Assembly (NCBI RefSeq): GCF_965215655.1
Contig: NZ_OZ244111.1
Span: 1,364,001 to 1,428,000, forward strand
DNA from: Nioella sp965215655
Lineage (GTDB): Bacteria; Pseudomonadota; Alphaproteobacteria; Rhodobacterales; Rhodobacteraceae
Length of the DNA stretch: 64,000 nucleotides
Reading direction: 5' to 3'
The position numbers and the translations under genes are program-made. The notes under the pieces are model-generated. The model was not told where the DNA came from. It saw only the letters and a list, made by a program, of their open reading frames with translations, and made no database searches. Positions within the stretch are counted from its first letter, which is position 1. The number at the start of each line of letters is the position of its first letter. This document shows, one piece after another, positions 51,137-60,279 of the stretch.

Positions 51137-53707
51137 TCAGCCGGTCAGCATCCGCCCTGTCATTTCAGCCAGGTCGCGGCTGAGCCCGTCTGTTGCGGCG
51201 ATACGGTCGAGCTGCTCGCGCATGAGGCCCTGCCGGTCCGCATCGTAGCGGCGCCAGGTCTCGAAGGCGGTGGACATGCGGGCGGCGGTCTGGGGGTTGG
51301 CCTTGTCGAGCCTGAGAAGCCAGTCGGTCAGGAAGGCATAACCCGCGCCCGTTGGGTCGTGGAAGCCTGCCGGGTTGGCGGCGGTCAGGCCGCCGATGAC
51401 AGAACGGAAGCGATTGGGGTTTTTCCAATCGAAATCAGGGTGTTCCGTCAGGATCTTCGCGCGGATCACGGCCTCTTCTGGGGCAGCATGGGCGACCTGC
51501 ATCATGAACCATTTGTCCATGACCAGCCGGTCGCCATGCCATTGCTCGTGGAAGCGTGCGGCGATGTCGGTATCTCCGGCCTCCAGCAGGCAGGCGAAAG
51601 CGGCGAGTTGATCGGTCATGTTGGTGGCGGCGTCATATTGGGCGCGGGCGCGAACGGGGCCGTCGAGCGGGGTCAGCAGGCGCAGGGCAGTGTTGCGCAG
51701 GGCGCGGCGGCCTGCGGGGCCTGCGTCGCTGCTGTAAAGTCCGTCCGTAACCATCTGGTTGTAAATGGTTTCCAGCGCATCGCGGGCTGTCTCCGCGATG
51801 GCATTGGACAGCGCCTTTCGGGTGGTGTGAATCTGCGTCGGATCGGGCACGAGGCCCGCATCGACGCAGCCTTGGGCGATGTCATCCTCCGACGGCAGCG
51901 CCAGCGTCAGCGCGCGGAAGGCCGGGTCGAGCCTGTCGTCGCCCGCAACGGTGGTAAGCGCCCGCAAGTAGGCCGCTGCCGGGGGCGTGCCGTCGCGCAG
52001 CATGGCGAGGAGGGTTTCGCGGCTGAGCGAGCGGCCCGCTTCCCATTTCGTGAACGGGTCGGTGTCATGGGCGAGCAGCAGCGCGCGGTCTTCGAAACTG
52101 GGGCTGTGATCGAGGATCACCGGGGCGGAGAAGCCGCGCAGGAGCGAGGGCACCGGGCGGGACGGCAGATTGTGGAACTGGAAGGCCTGACGCGGCTCCG
52201 TCACTTCCAGAACGCGGGTGGGTTCCAGTTCGGTCCCGTCCTCGGCAATCAGGCCCATGGCCACCGGGATCACCAGCGGATGTTTCTCCGCCTGGCCAGG
52301 GGTTGGTTTGGTTTCCTGCGTGAATTCAATTCGGTATGTGCCGTCCTTGAAGTCACCCTTGACGCTCAGCCGGGGCGTTCCAGCCTGCGAATACCAGCGC
52401 TTGAACTGGGTCAGATCGCGCCCCGTGGCATCCTCGAAGACCTTCAGCCAATCCTCGATCGTGGCGGCCTCTCCGTCATGGCGGGTGAAGTAGAGATCGA
52501 GGGCCTTGTAATAGGCCTCATCCCCCACCAGCCGTTTCAGCATGCCAATGACCTCGGCGCCTTTTTCGTAGACCGTCGCGGTATAGAAATTGTTGATCTC
52601 GACGAAGCTTTCCGGCCGCACCGGGTGCGCCAGCGGCCCGGCATCCTCGCGGAACTGGCGGGCGCGCAGGCTCAGCACGTCGTCGATGCGTTTCACCGCA
52701 TGGCCGCGCATATCGCCGGAAAACTGCTGGTCGCGGAAGACGGTCAGCCCTTCCTTGAGGCAAAGCTGAAACCAGTCGCGGCAGGTGATGCGGTTGCCGG
52801 TCCAGTTGTGGAAATACTCATGTGCGATGATGCCCTCGATGAACTCGTAATCGCGGTCGGTGGCGGTTTCGGGGCTGGCGAGCACGTATTTGGAGTTGAA
52901 GACATTGAGCCCCTTGTTCTCCATCGCGCCCATGTTGAAATCATCGACGGCGACGATGTTGAACACGTCCAGATCGTATTCGCGCCCGTAAACCTGTTCG
53001 TCCCAAGTCATGGAGCGTTTCAGCGCGCCCATGGCATAGTGGGTCTTGTCCTCGTCCCCGCGCCGGACCCAGATATTGAGCGCCACCGGGCGGCCCGACA
53101 TGGTCATGAAATGATCGGAATAGGCCACCAGATCGCCCGCGACGAGGGCAAACAGGTAAGCGGGCTTGGGCCAGGGATCGTGCCATTCCGCAACCGGCCC
53201 GTGCCGGTCCACCGGGTTGCCGTTCGACAACAGCACCGGCATCGGGGAATGGATGCGCACGGTGAAGGGGGCCATGACGTCGGGGCGGTCGGGGTAGTAG
53301 GTGATCTTGCGAAAGCCCTCGGCCTCGCATTGGGTGCAGTACATGCCGCCCGACATGTAGAGCCCTTCCAGCGCGGTGTTGTCGGCGGGGGCGATTTCCA
53401 CCTCCGCCTCCCAGATGAAGCCATCGTCCGGCAGCCGGTCGGCGGGCACGGTCAGCGCCGTTTCGGTCAGCTGGTAATCGTTTTCCGAGAGCGCCTCACC
53501 GTCGATGGCGGCGGAGATCAGCGTCAGCTTCTCACCGTCAAGCTGCAGGTCGCCCCGCGCCACGGCGGGGTTGCGGGTGAAATGCACGCGCGACCGGACG
53601 CGGGTGGCCTTGGGGTCGAGGGTGAAATCGAGCTCCACCAGGTCGATCAGCCAGTTGGGCGGGGTGTAATCGGCAAGGTGAATGGCCTGCGGGGCGGCGT
53701 CGCGCAT
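51137..53707 (-). CDS. pepN: aminopeptidase N (M1 family)
   Basis: 856 residues from ATG at 53705-53707 (aggag upstream); an ATG at 53746 would add 13 residues. The substrate-binding motif GAMEN lies in FNMGAMENKGLNVFN. The zinc site HEYFH is at residues 296-300, followed by NWTGNRITCRDWFQLCLKEGLTVFRDQ with the third ligand. Length and order match E. coli-type PepN with its C-terminal helical domain. Cytoplasmic broad-specificity aminopeptidase. Confidence 0.97.
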   Translation of the reverse strand: MRDAAPQAIHLADYTPPNWLIDLVELDFTLDPKATRVRSRVHFTRNPAVARGDLQLDGEKLTLISAAIDGEALSENDYQLTETALTVPADRLPDDGFIWEAEVEIAPADNTALEGLYMSGGMYCTQCEAEGFRKITYYPDRPDVMAPFTVRIHSPMPVLLSNGNPVDRHGPVAEWHDPWPKPAYLFALVAGDLVAYSDHFMTMSGRPVALNIWVRRGDEDKTHYAMGALKRSMTWDEQVYGREYDLDVFNIVAVDDFNMGAMENKGLNVFNSKYVLASPETATDRDYEFIEGIIAHEYFHNWTGNRITCRDWFQLCLKEGLTVFRDQQFSGDMRGHAVKRIDDVLSLRARQFREDAGPLAHPVRPESFVEINNFYTATVYEKGAEVIGMLKRLVGDEAYYKALDLYFTRHDGEAATIEDWLKVFEDATGRDLTQFKRWYSQAGTPRLSVKGDFKDGTYRIEFTQETKPTPGQAEKHPLVIPVAMGLIAEDGTELEPTRVLEVTEPRQAFQFHNLPSRPVPSLLRGFSAPVILDHSPSFEDRALLLAHDTDPFTKWEAGRSLSRETLLAMLRDGTPPAAAYLRALTTVAGDDRLDPAFRALTLALPSEDDIAQGCVDAGLVPDPTQIHTTRKALSNAIAETARDALETIYNQMVTDGLYSSDAGPAGRRALRNTALRLLTPLDGPVRARAQYDAATNMTDQLAAFACLLEAGDTDIAARFHEQWHGDRLVMDKWFMMQVAHAAPEEAVIRAKILTEHPDFDWKNPNRFRSVIGGLTAANPAGFHDPTGAGYAFLTDWLLRLDKANPQTAARMSTAFETWRRYDADRQGLMREQLDRIAATDGLSRDLAEMTGRMLTG

Positions 53708-53843
53708 CTTGGGGGCTCCTGTTCTTCTGGCGACAGGGTTTCGCATGCGGCGGGCAGGCGCAAGGGGGATGCTGACAGAATGCTGTCAGCAGGGCTGTGA
53801 GAGACAGGGTGCATTCGCTACTCTCACCCGAAAGGACAGACCC

Positions 53844-54221
53844 ATGAGCTTTACCCCAACCCACCCAACCGTCTGGATCGAGCTGCCGGTCAGCGACCTG
53901 ACCGCCGCGATGGCGTTTTACAGCAAGGCCACCGGCCTGACGCTGGAGCGCATGCAGATGGGGCCCAATGAAACGGCGCTGTTCAAGGCCTCGGATTTCA
54001 TGACTGGCGTGGCGGGTCATCTCTATGAAGGCAAACCCGCGGGCGATGGCACCGGCCCGACCGTACATCTGGCCGCCGAAGGCACGCTGGAAGAGGCGAT
54101 GGACCGGGTCACCGCCGCCGGCGGCAAGGTGATTTCACCTGCCATCGAAATCCCGGCGGGGCGCTTCTTCTATGCCACTGATCCCGATGGCAATTCCATC
54201 GGCCTGTTCGAGGCCTCGTAA
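53844..54221 (+). CDS. VOC (glyoxalase/bleomycin-resistance fold) protein
   Basis: 125 residues from ATG 53844 (aaaggacag upstream). The paired beta-alpha-beta-beta-beta units begin TVWIELPVSDLTAAMAFYSKATGLTLE and TVHLAAEGTLEEAMDRVTAAGGKVI; the second ends FFYATDPDGNSIGLFE with a typical metal-site glutamate. Substrate unknown. Three bases before the regulator gene, so one transcript is likely. Confidence 0.92.
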   Translation: MSFTPTHPTVWIELPVSDLTAAMAFYSKATGLTLERMQMGPNETALFKASDFMTGVAGHLYEGKPAGDGTGPTVHLAAEGTLEEAMDRVTAAGGKVISPAIEIPAGRFFYATDPDGNSIGLFEAS

Positions 54222-54224
54222 GCC

Positions 54225-54917
54225 ATGCGCCGCGCCGACCGCCTGTTCCAGATCGTGCAGTACCTGCGGGGCGGGCGGCTGGTGACGGCGCAGAAACTTG
54301 CTGAGCGGCTGGAGGTCTCGACCCGGACGATCTACCGGGACATCGCGGACCTTCAGTCGACCGGCGTGCCGATAGATGGCGAGGCGGGGGTGGGCTATGT
54401 GATGGAGGCGGGCTATGACTTGCCACCGCTGATGTTCACCCATGACGAGGTGACGGCGCTGGTGGCGGGCGCGCGGCTGATCCGGGCCTTTGGGGGTGCC
54501 GGGATGGCGCGCGCGGCAGAGGAGGCGTTGGTCAAGATCGGCGCGGTGCTGCCCGAAGAGACGCGCGCAAAAGCGGCCAAGGTGCAGGTTCATGCCATCG
54601 GCTGGCGCATTTCGGAGGATTTGCGAGAGTTGATCGACCGGCTGGAAGATGCGGTTGACCGGACTGTCCGCCTGTCCTTTTCCTATCGTGACAAGGACGG
54701 CGCCGCCACGCGCCGCACGGTGCGCCCGCTTGGGCTGTGGTTCTGGGGGGCAAGCTGGACACTGGTCGGCTGGTGCGAATTGCGCGACGATTTCCGCATG
54801 TTCAGGCTCGACCGGATGGACGATATCGAGGACGGCCCTAGCTTCAAACCAGAGAGCGGCAAACGGTTGCAGGATTTCTATCGCAAGATGGATGCCTGGG
54901 GGGAAAAGCACCTCTGA
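54225..54917 (+). CDS. WYL-domain transcriptional regulator (YafY family)
   Basis: 230 residues. N-terminal HTH_11 (RADRLFQIVQYLRGGRLVTAQKLAERLEVSTRTIYRDIADLQ) up to residue 45, then the linker GYDLPPLMFTHDE. The WYL domain from about 140 contains RPLGLWFWGASWTLVGWCELRDDFRMFRLDRM. WYL proteins sense ligands, often nucleic-acid-derived. It is packed between the VOC gene and a photolyase gene, so it may control that group. Confidence 0.92.
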   Translation: MRRADRLFQIVQYLRGGRLVTAQKLAERLEVSTRTIYRDIADLQSTGVPIDGEAGVGYVMEAGYDLPPLMFTHDEVTALVAGARLIRAFGGAGMARAAEEALVKIGAVLPEETRAKAAKVQVHAIGWRISEDLRELIDRLEDAVDRTVRLSFSYRDKDGAATRRTVRPLGLWFWGASWTLVGWCELRDDFRMFRLDRMDDIEDGPSFKPESGKRLQDFYRKMDAWGEKHL

Positions 54918-54957
54918 CCCCTTCCGCAGATGTTCACTTTATGTTCTGAATTGCGGC

Positions 54958-56442
54958 ATGGGCACGATTCTCTGGTTCAAGCGGGATTTGCGGGTGGAAG
55001 ATAACCCGGCACTGGCGGCGGCGGTCGGCAGGGGCCTCGTGCTGCCGCTTTATATCGTGGAACCGGACTATTGGGCGCTGCCCGACAGCTCCGCCCGGCA
55101 ATGGCGCTTCGTGGCCGAAAGCCTTGAGGGCCTGCGGGCCGATCTTGCGCGATTGGGGGCGCCGTTGCTGGTGCGGATGGGCGATGCGGTTGAAGTTCTG
55201 GACGGCCTGCGCGCGGCCCATGGCGTGACCCGGCTGGTAAGTCATGAGGAGACCGGCAATCTGTGGACCTTTGCCCGCGACCGGCGCGTGGCGGATTGGG
55301 CGCGGGCGCAGGGGGTGGTCTGGCAGGAACTGCCACACCCCGGCATCACGCGCGGGCTAAGCCATCGGAGGGGCTGGCAGGGACGGCGGGACAAGGCGAT
55401 GCGCGGGGCGCTGGTCGCGGTCCCGGAGGGTCTGATGCCGCATGGGCTCGACCCCGAGGCCATTCCCGACGCGGCGGATCTGCGGCTTGCCTTCGACCCC
55501 TGTCCAGGGCGGCAGAAGGGCGGGCGCAGGCGCGGGCTCGACCTGATGGAAAGCTTTCTGGATCGCCGCGCGTCGGGTTACCTGTGGGGCATGTCGTCGC
55601 CCGTGACCGCGCCCGAGGCCTGTTCGCGCCTGTCGCCGCATTTGGCCTTCGGCACTTTGTCCCCGCGTGAGGTTGTGCAGGGGCTGGAGGTGCGGCAGCG
55701 GCAGGTCGATGCGCCGAGACGGGCGCTGAAGGGGTTTTCATCCCGCATGGCCTGGCGCGATCACTTCATGCAGAAGCTGGAAAGCCAGCCCGAAATCGAG
55801 ACCCGCTGCCTGCACCCCTTCTACGAGGATCTGCGCCCTCGCACGCCCGATTCAGAGAGGCTGGAGGCCTGGCAATCCGGCGAAACCGGCCTGCCTTTCG
55901 TCGATGCCTGTATGCGGCAGCTGATCCATACCGGCTGGATCAATTTCCGCATGCGCGCGATGCTGATGGCGGTGGCGAGCTATCACCTGTGGCTCGACTG
56001 GCGGGTGACGGGGCAGCATCTGGCGCGGCTTTTCACCGATTACGAGCCGGGCATTCACTGGCCACAGGCGCAGATGCAATCGGGCACCACCGGCATGAAC
56101 ACGCCGCGCATCTACAACCCGGTGAAACAGGGGCTGGATCAGGACCCGGATGGGCGGTTTGTGCGCCATTGGGTGCCGGAACTGAGGCCCGTGCCCGATG
56201 CGCATCTGCACGCGCCCTGGGACTGGGGCGGGGCCGGACGGTTCCTCGGGCGGGCCTATCCGACGCCGGTGGTCGATGCGGTCAAGGCGGCGCGGGTGGC
56301 GCGGGCGCAGGTCTGGGCCGTGCGGGGTGAACCGGGTTTCCGCGACACGCGCGATATGCTGCTGGCGCGCCACGCCGCGCCGCGCCCGCACAGGCCAAAA
56401 CGGCAGGGGCGTGAGGCGCAGCAACTGTCTTTGCCAATTTGA
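54958..56442 (+). CDS. phrB: deoxyribodipyrimidine photolyase / cryptochrome
   Basis: 494 residues from ATG 54958. N-terminal antenna domain begins TILWFKRDLRVEDNPAL. The FAD-binding domain has ESFLDRRASGY, SRLSPHLAFGTLSPREV, LPFVDACMRQLIHTGWINFRMRAMLMAVASYHLWLDW (split) and HWPQAQMQSGTTGMN. The last motif deviates from the usual GIQWSQMQMQSG-type sequence, so a specialised photolyase or cryptochrome role is possible. It repairs UV photoproducts with light. Directly downstream of the WYL regulator. Confidence 0.9.
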   Translation: MGTILWFKRDLRVEDNPALAAAVGRGLVLPLYIVEPDYWALPDSSARQWRFVAESLEGLRADLARLGAPLLVRMGDAVEVLDGLRAAHGVTRLVSHEETGNLWTFARDRRVADWARAQGVVWQELPHPGITRGLSHRRGWQGRRDKAMRGALVAVPEGLMPHGLDPEAIPDAADLRLAFDPCPGRQKGGRRRGLDLMESFLDRRASGYLWGMSSPVTAPEACSRLSPHLAFGTLSPREVVQGLEVRQRQVDAPRRALKGFSSRMAWRDHFMQKLESQPEIETRCLHPFYEDLRPRTPDSERLEAWQSGETGLPFVDACMRQLIHTGWINFRMRAMLMAVASYHLWLDWRVTGQHLARLFTDYEPGIHWPQAQMQSGTTGMNTPRIYNPVKQGLDQDPDGRFVRHWVPELRPVPDAHLHAPWDWGGAGRFLGRAYPTPVVDAVKAARVARAQVWAVRGEPGFRDTRDMLLARHAAPRPHRPKRQGREAQQLSLPI

Positions 56443-56562
56443 AAGTGTTTTTGGTTCGGAATTCTGACCGCACTTGTTGCCTATAGGAAACTTCCGCTCT
56501 AGATCAGGATCGAACGGCATGCGAATGCATACGGCCAGAATGTGATCGGGAAGGATTAGGAC

Positions 56563-58659
56563 ATGACCACGCGCAGCGACAAACACGGACTTCAGGTGGA
56601 TGAGCGCCTCGTGGACTTCATCGAAGCCCGTGCATTGCCCGGAACGGGTGTCTCGGCAGAGGAGTTCTGGGCCGGGCTGAGCGGTCTTGTGCACGATCTG
56701 GGGCCGAAGAACCGGGCCCTGCTGCAAAAGCGCGAGGAGATTCAAGCGCAGGTCGATGCCTGGCACGTGGAGCGGCGCGGCCAACCCCATGACGCGGCGG
56801 CCTACACCGCCTTTCTGAAAGAGATCGGCTATCTGGTGCCGGAAGGCCCCGATTTTGCGCTGGAAACCGGCCCGACCGACCCCGAGATTGCGCATGTGCC
56901 CGGCCCGCAGCTGGTGGTGCCGATCATGAATGCGCGCTTTGCGCTCAACGCGGCGAATGCCCGGTGGGGCAGCCTCTATGATGCGCTGTATGGCACCGAT
57001 GCCTTGGGGGACCTGCCGGCGGGCAAGGGCTATGACCCCGAGCGCGGCGCGCGGGTTATTGCCTGGGCCAAGGCGTTTCTGGAGGAGGCCGTGCCGGTCG
57101 AGGGCGGCTGGTCCTCCGTAACCGACATGGGCGCGCTGACGGCGCATCCGCAATATGTCGGCGCGTCCGAGGATGGATCGGAATATCTTTTCAAGAACAA
57201 TGGCCTGCACATCATCGTTAAAGTGGACACCAACAGCCCGATCGGCGCATCCGACCCCGCCGGGATCGCCGATGTGATCCTTGAATCCGCCATGTCCACG
57301 ATCATGGATTGCGAAGACTCCGTCGCCGCTGTCGACGGCGAGGACAAAGTGCTGGCTTACTTCAACTGGCTCGGCCTGATGAAGGGCGACCTGACCGAGG
57401 AGGTCAGCAAGGGCGGCAAGACCTTCACCCGCGCGCTGAACCCCGACCGCAGCTTCAGGACAGCCTCGGGTGAGGCGCTGACCCTCAAGGGCCGTTCGCT
57501 GATGCTGGTCCGCAACGTGGGCCACCTGATGACCAACCCCGCGATCCTCGACCGAGACGGGCTGGAAATCGGCGAGGGGCTGATGGATGCGATGGTGACC
57601 ACGCTCATCGCCATGCACGATCTTGGCAAGCCGGGCGGCAATTCCGTCACCGGCTCGGTCTATGTGGTGAAGCCCAAGATGCACGGGCCGGAAGAAGTGG
57701 CGTTCGCCGACGAGATTTTCACCCGCGTCGAGGCCGCTTTGCGCCTGCCGCAATACACTGTCAAGCTGGGGATCATGGACGAGGAGCGGCGCACCTCGGT
57801 CAACCTCAAGGAATGCATCCGGGCCGCGAAACACCGGGTGGCCTTCATAAACACGGGCTTCCTCGACCGCACCGGCGACGAGATCCATACCAGCATGGAA
57901 GCGGGACCGATGCTGCCCAAGGGCGAGATGAAATCGACCCCCTGGATCGCGTCCTACGAGGATCGCAATGTCGATATCGGTCTGGCCTGCGGGTTGCAGG
58001 GTAAGGCGCAGATCGGCAAGGGCATGTGGGCGATGCCCGACAGGATGCACGCGATGCTGGAGGCCAAGATCGGCCATCCGCAATCGGGAGCGAACTGTGC
58101 CTGGGTGCCGTCGCCGACCGCCGCCACGCTGCATGCCACTCATTACCACAAGGTCGACGTGCTGGCCCGGCAGGAGGAGATCAAGGCCGGTGGCGCACGT
58201 GGGACGCTGGCGGATCTGCTGACTATTCCGGTTATGGAGGGGCGCAACCTGTCCGACGATGAGGTGACGCGCGAGATCGAGAACAACGCGCAAGGGATCC
58301 TCGGCTATGTCGTCCGGTGGGTCGATCAGGGTGTGGGCTGTTCCAAGGTGCCTGATATCCACGATGTGGGCCTGATGGAGGACCGCGCAACCTGTCGGAT
58401 TTCGTCACAGGCGCTGGCCAACTGGCTGCATCATGGGATCGTCAGCGAGGAGCGCGTCATGGACGCGATGAAGAAGATGGCAGAGGTGGTGGACCGCCAG
58501 AATGCGGGCGATCCCCTCTATCGGCCCATGGCACCGGGATTTGACACGATCGCCTTCAAGGCGGCCTGTGATTTGGTGTTCGAGGGGCGGGTTCAGCCTT
58601 CGGGCTACACGGAACCGGTTCTGCACCGCCGGCGGTTGGAGCTGAAGGAAGCGGGCTGA
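56563..58659 (+). CDS. glcB: malate synthase G
   Basis: 698 residues, typical of isoform G. Blocks: NARWGSLYDALYGTD, STIMDCEDSVAAVDGEDK, LMLVRNVGHLMTNPAI, IGKGMWAMPDRMHAMLEAKIGHPQSGANCAWVPSPTAATLHATHYH (split). The central catalytic acid lies in the MDCEDSVAAVD region. It condenses glyoxylate with acetyl-CoA to malate. A GlcG-like gene follows nearby, as in the E. coli glc locus, but glcDEF is absent. A 120-bp leader precedes it. Confidence 0.97.
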   Translation: MTTRSDKHGLQVDERLVDFIEARALPGTGVSAEEFWAGLSGLVHDLGPKNRALLQKREEIQAQVDAWHVERRGQPHDAAAYTAFLKEIGYLVPEGPDFALETGPTDPEIAHVPGPQLVVPIMNARFALNAANARWGSLYDALYGTDALGDLPAGKGYDPERGARVIAWAKAFLEEAVPVEGGWSSVTDMGALTAHPQYVGASEDGSEYLFKNNGLHIIVKVDTNSPIGASDPAGIADVILESAMSTIMDCEDSVAAVDGEDKVLAYFNWLGLMKGDLTEEVSKGGKTFTRALNPDRSFRTASGEALTLKGRSLMLVRNVGHLMTNPAILDRDGLEIGEGLMDAMVTTLIAMHDLGKPGGNSVTGSVYVVKPKMHGPEEVAFADEIFTRVEAALRLPQYTVKLGIMDEERRTSVNLKECIRAAKHRVAFINTGFLDRTGDEIHTSMEAGPMLPKGEMKSTPWIASYEDRNVDIGLACGLQGKAQIGKGMWAMPDRMHAMLEAKIGHPQSGANCAWVPSPTAATLHATHYHKVDVLARQEEIKAGGARGTLADLLTIPVMEGRNLSDDEVTREIENNAQGILGYVVRWVDQGVGCSKVPDIHDVGLMEDRATCRISSQALANWLHHGIVSEERVMDAMKKMAEVVDRQNAGDPLYRPMAPGFDTIAFKAACDLVFEGRVQPSGYTEPVLHRRRLELKEAG

Positions 58660-58833
58660 TCAATCTCCGCCGTCAGAGTCCGAGTCGTCGGATGACAGGG
58701 AGAAGAGCGACAGGCTGCCGGTGAGGCTAAAAAGACCCGGCTTGCGGAGGCGCCCGCCGAGGATGCGCCGCAGAAGGGCGAGTACAACGAGCGCAAAGGC
58801 CAGGATGATGAGCGCGGTTTCGAGCCTGTCCAT
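58660..58833 (-). CDS. 57-residue single-span membrane protein
   Basis: ATG at 58831-58833 with ggaggg seven bases upstream, a strong RBS. The protein has one membrane span near its start (RLETALIILAFALVVLALL), a basic segment (RRILGGRLRKPG) and a Ser/Asp-rich tail ending SSDDSDSDGGD. Its stop codon begins one base after the convergent glcB stop. No family recognised; the RBS and the span argue that it is real. Confidence 0.65.
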   Translation of the reverse strand: MDRLETALIILAFALVVLALLRRILGGRLRKPGLFSLTGSLSLFSLSSDDSDSDGGD

Positions 58834-58879
58834 GGCAAGCCCTCCGACTTGGTCGCATTGCGGCCAGCCTATGGTTTGT

Positions 58880-58902
58880 GAGTATTTTTGCCAAGAAGAA
58901 GG
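58880..58902 (+). repeat. GAGTATTTTTGCCAAGAAGAAG motif, copy M5
   Basis: A divergent member of the motif family seen at 14571, 35624, 49225 and 63759: gAGTATTTTTGCCAAGAAGAAGG. Intergenic, between the 57-residue protein and the GlcG-like gene. Confidence 0.6.
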
Positions 58903-58961
58903 CGCATCCGGGGGTCCTCTGATGGGGACAGGCGCGCCGTTAACCTAAATGGGGTGTTAAG

Positions 58962-59384
58962 ATGATCACTCTCGACCAAGCTAAGACGATGATTTCCGTG
59001 GCCCGTGATACCGGCCGCGAACTGGGGCTGAAGCCGCTGTCGGTGGCGGTTCTGGACGCGGGTGGGCATCTGCTGGCCTTTGAGCGTGAGGATGGGGCCA
59101 GTCCGGGCCGGTTCGAGATCGCGCGCGGCAAGGCCTATGGCGCGGTGATGCTGGGAATGCCCGGCAGTGCGCAGATGGCGCGGGCCGAGGATCAGGCCTA
59201 TTTCATGGCGGCGATGAACGGCGCCTTCGATGGCAAGGTGGTGCCGGTGCCAGGTGGCGTGCTGGTCAAGGACGCATCGGGCGCCGTGATCGGGGCCGTG
59301 GGCGTGACGGGCGACACGTCCGACAACGATGCCAAGGCGGCGGTGGCTGGCATCATCGCAGCGGGGCTCAGCCCGGTGGCATGA
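58962..59384 (+). CDS. GlcG/HbpS-like heme-degrading-family protein
   Basis: 140 residues. GlcG fold: ITLDQAKTMISVARDTGRELGLKPLSVAVLDAGGHLLAFEREDGA, then GKAYGAVMLG, VPVPGGVLVKDASGAVIGAVGVTGDTSDNDAKAAVAGI (split). GlcG/HbpS proteins are small cytoplasmic or exported proteins of uncertain role; one binds heme in Streptomyces. Proximity to glcB recalls the glcG-glcB neighbourhood of E. coli. Confidence 0.9.
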   Translation: MITLDQAKTMISVARDTGRELGLKPLSVAVLDAGGHLLAFEREDGASPGRFEIARGKAYGAVMLGMPGSAQMARAEDQAYFMAAMNGAFDGKVVPVPGGVLVKDASGAVIGAVGVTGDTSDNDAKAAVAGIIAAGLSPVA

Positions 59385-59499
59385 GCGCCCATTTCTCAGG
59401 CAGCGCACAGTCTGCGGGTCGGTTGTGCGCTGACGCTGCTTTCCTCGCGTGCGGCAGCGGCGTATATGCTTGGGAAAGCGCTGAAATCAGAGGGTATCC

Positions 59500-60279
59500 A
59501 TGCGGCGACCGGTCATCGGCATCATCGGCAATCATCACCTGATCAACGATCAGTACCCGACCCATGCGGGCGGTACGATGAATTCCGAGGCGATTGCCGA
59601 GGTCTCCGATTGCGTGCCGCTGCTGATCCCCGCCGATCCGCGATATGCGGCGACGGCGGAACTGCTGGAGATTTTCGACGGGTTTCTCTTCACCGGCGGG
59701 CGACCCAATGTCCACCCGGAGGAATATGGCGAGGACCCGACCGAGGCGCATGGGGCCTTCGACCGCTGCCGGGATGCGGTCAGCCTGCCACTGATCCGCG
59801 CCTGCGTCGAGCGGGGGCAGCCCATTCTGGGGGTCTGTCGCGGCTTTCAGGAGGTGAACGTGGCCATGGGCGGCACGCTCTACCCCGAGATCCGCGATCT
59901 GCCGGGGCGGATGAACCACCGGATGCCACCCGATGGCACCCTGGAGGAAAAATTCGCCCTGCGCCACGCGGTCAGGTTCAGCGAAGGGGGACCGTTTCAC
60001 CGTCTGATGGGCGCAAGAGAGGTCATGACCAACACGCTGCACGGGCAGGGGATCAAACGCCCCGGCGCGCGGGTGGTGATCGACGGGCAGGCCGAGGACG
60101 GCACGCCCGAAGCAATCTATATTGCCGATGCGCCGGGATTTACCCTGTCGGTGCAGTGGCACCCGGAATATCGGGCCGCCGAAGACCCGGTCTCGCGGCC
60201 ACTGTTCGAGGCGTTCGGACGCGCGGCGCGGGCCTGGGCTGATGGGAAGCGCACGGTTCCGGTCAAGGGCGTGGCGTAA
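59500..60279 (+). CDS. class I glutamine amidotransferase, PuuD-like
   Basis: 259 residues. Gamma-glutamyl-GABA hydrolase type (peptidase C26): PVIGIIGNHH start, FLFTGGRPNVHPEEYGE, nucleophile C113 in LGVCRGFQEVNVAMGG, and the H221-P-E223 pair in VQWHPEY. In the polyamine route it hydrolyses gamma-glutamyl-aminobutyrate, but no other puu gene is near. Its 3' end overlaps the convergent DUF4386 gene by 17 bp. Confidence 0.92.
   Translation: MRRPVIGIIGNHHLINDQYPTHAGGTMNSEAIAEVSDCVPLLIPADPRYAATAELLEIFDGFLFTGGRPNVHPEEYGEDPTEAHGAFDRCRDAVSLPLIRACVERGQPILGVCRGFQEVNVAMGGTLYPEIRDLPGRMNHRMPPDGTLEEKFALRHAVRFSEGGPFHRLMGAREVMTNTLHGQGIKRPGARVVIDGQAEDGTPEAIYIADAPGFTLSVQWHPEYRAAEDPVSRPLFEAFGRAARAWADGKRTVPVKGVA

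Noticed and set aside
51125..53800. 891-codon open frame on the plus strand
   Set aside because: Exactly antisense to pepN, whose zinc and GAMEN motifs are intact. High-GC codon bias opens the opposite strand.
55852..58362. 836-codon open frame on the minus strand
   Set aside because: Antisense to the photolyase end and to malate synthase G, both with clear family motifs.
58940..58961. CtrA site upstream of the GlcG-like gene
   Set aside because: TTAA half-sites are 13 bases apart instead of seven.
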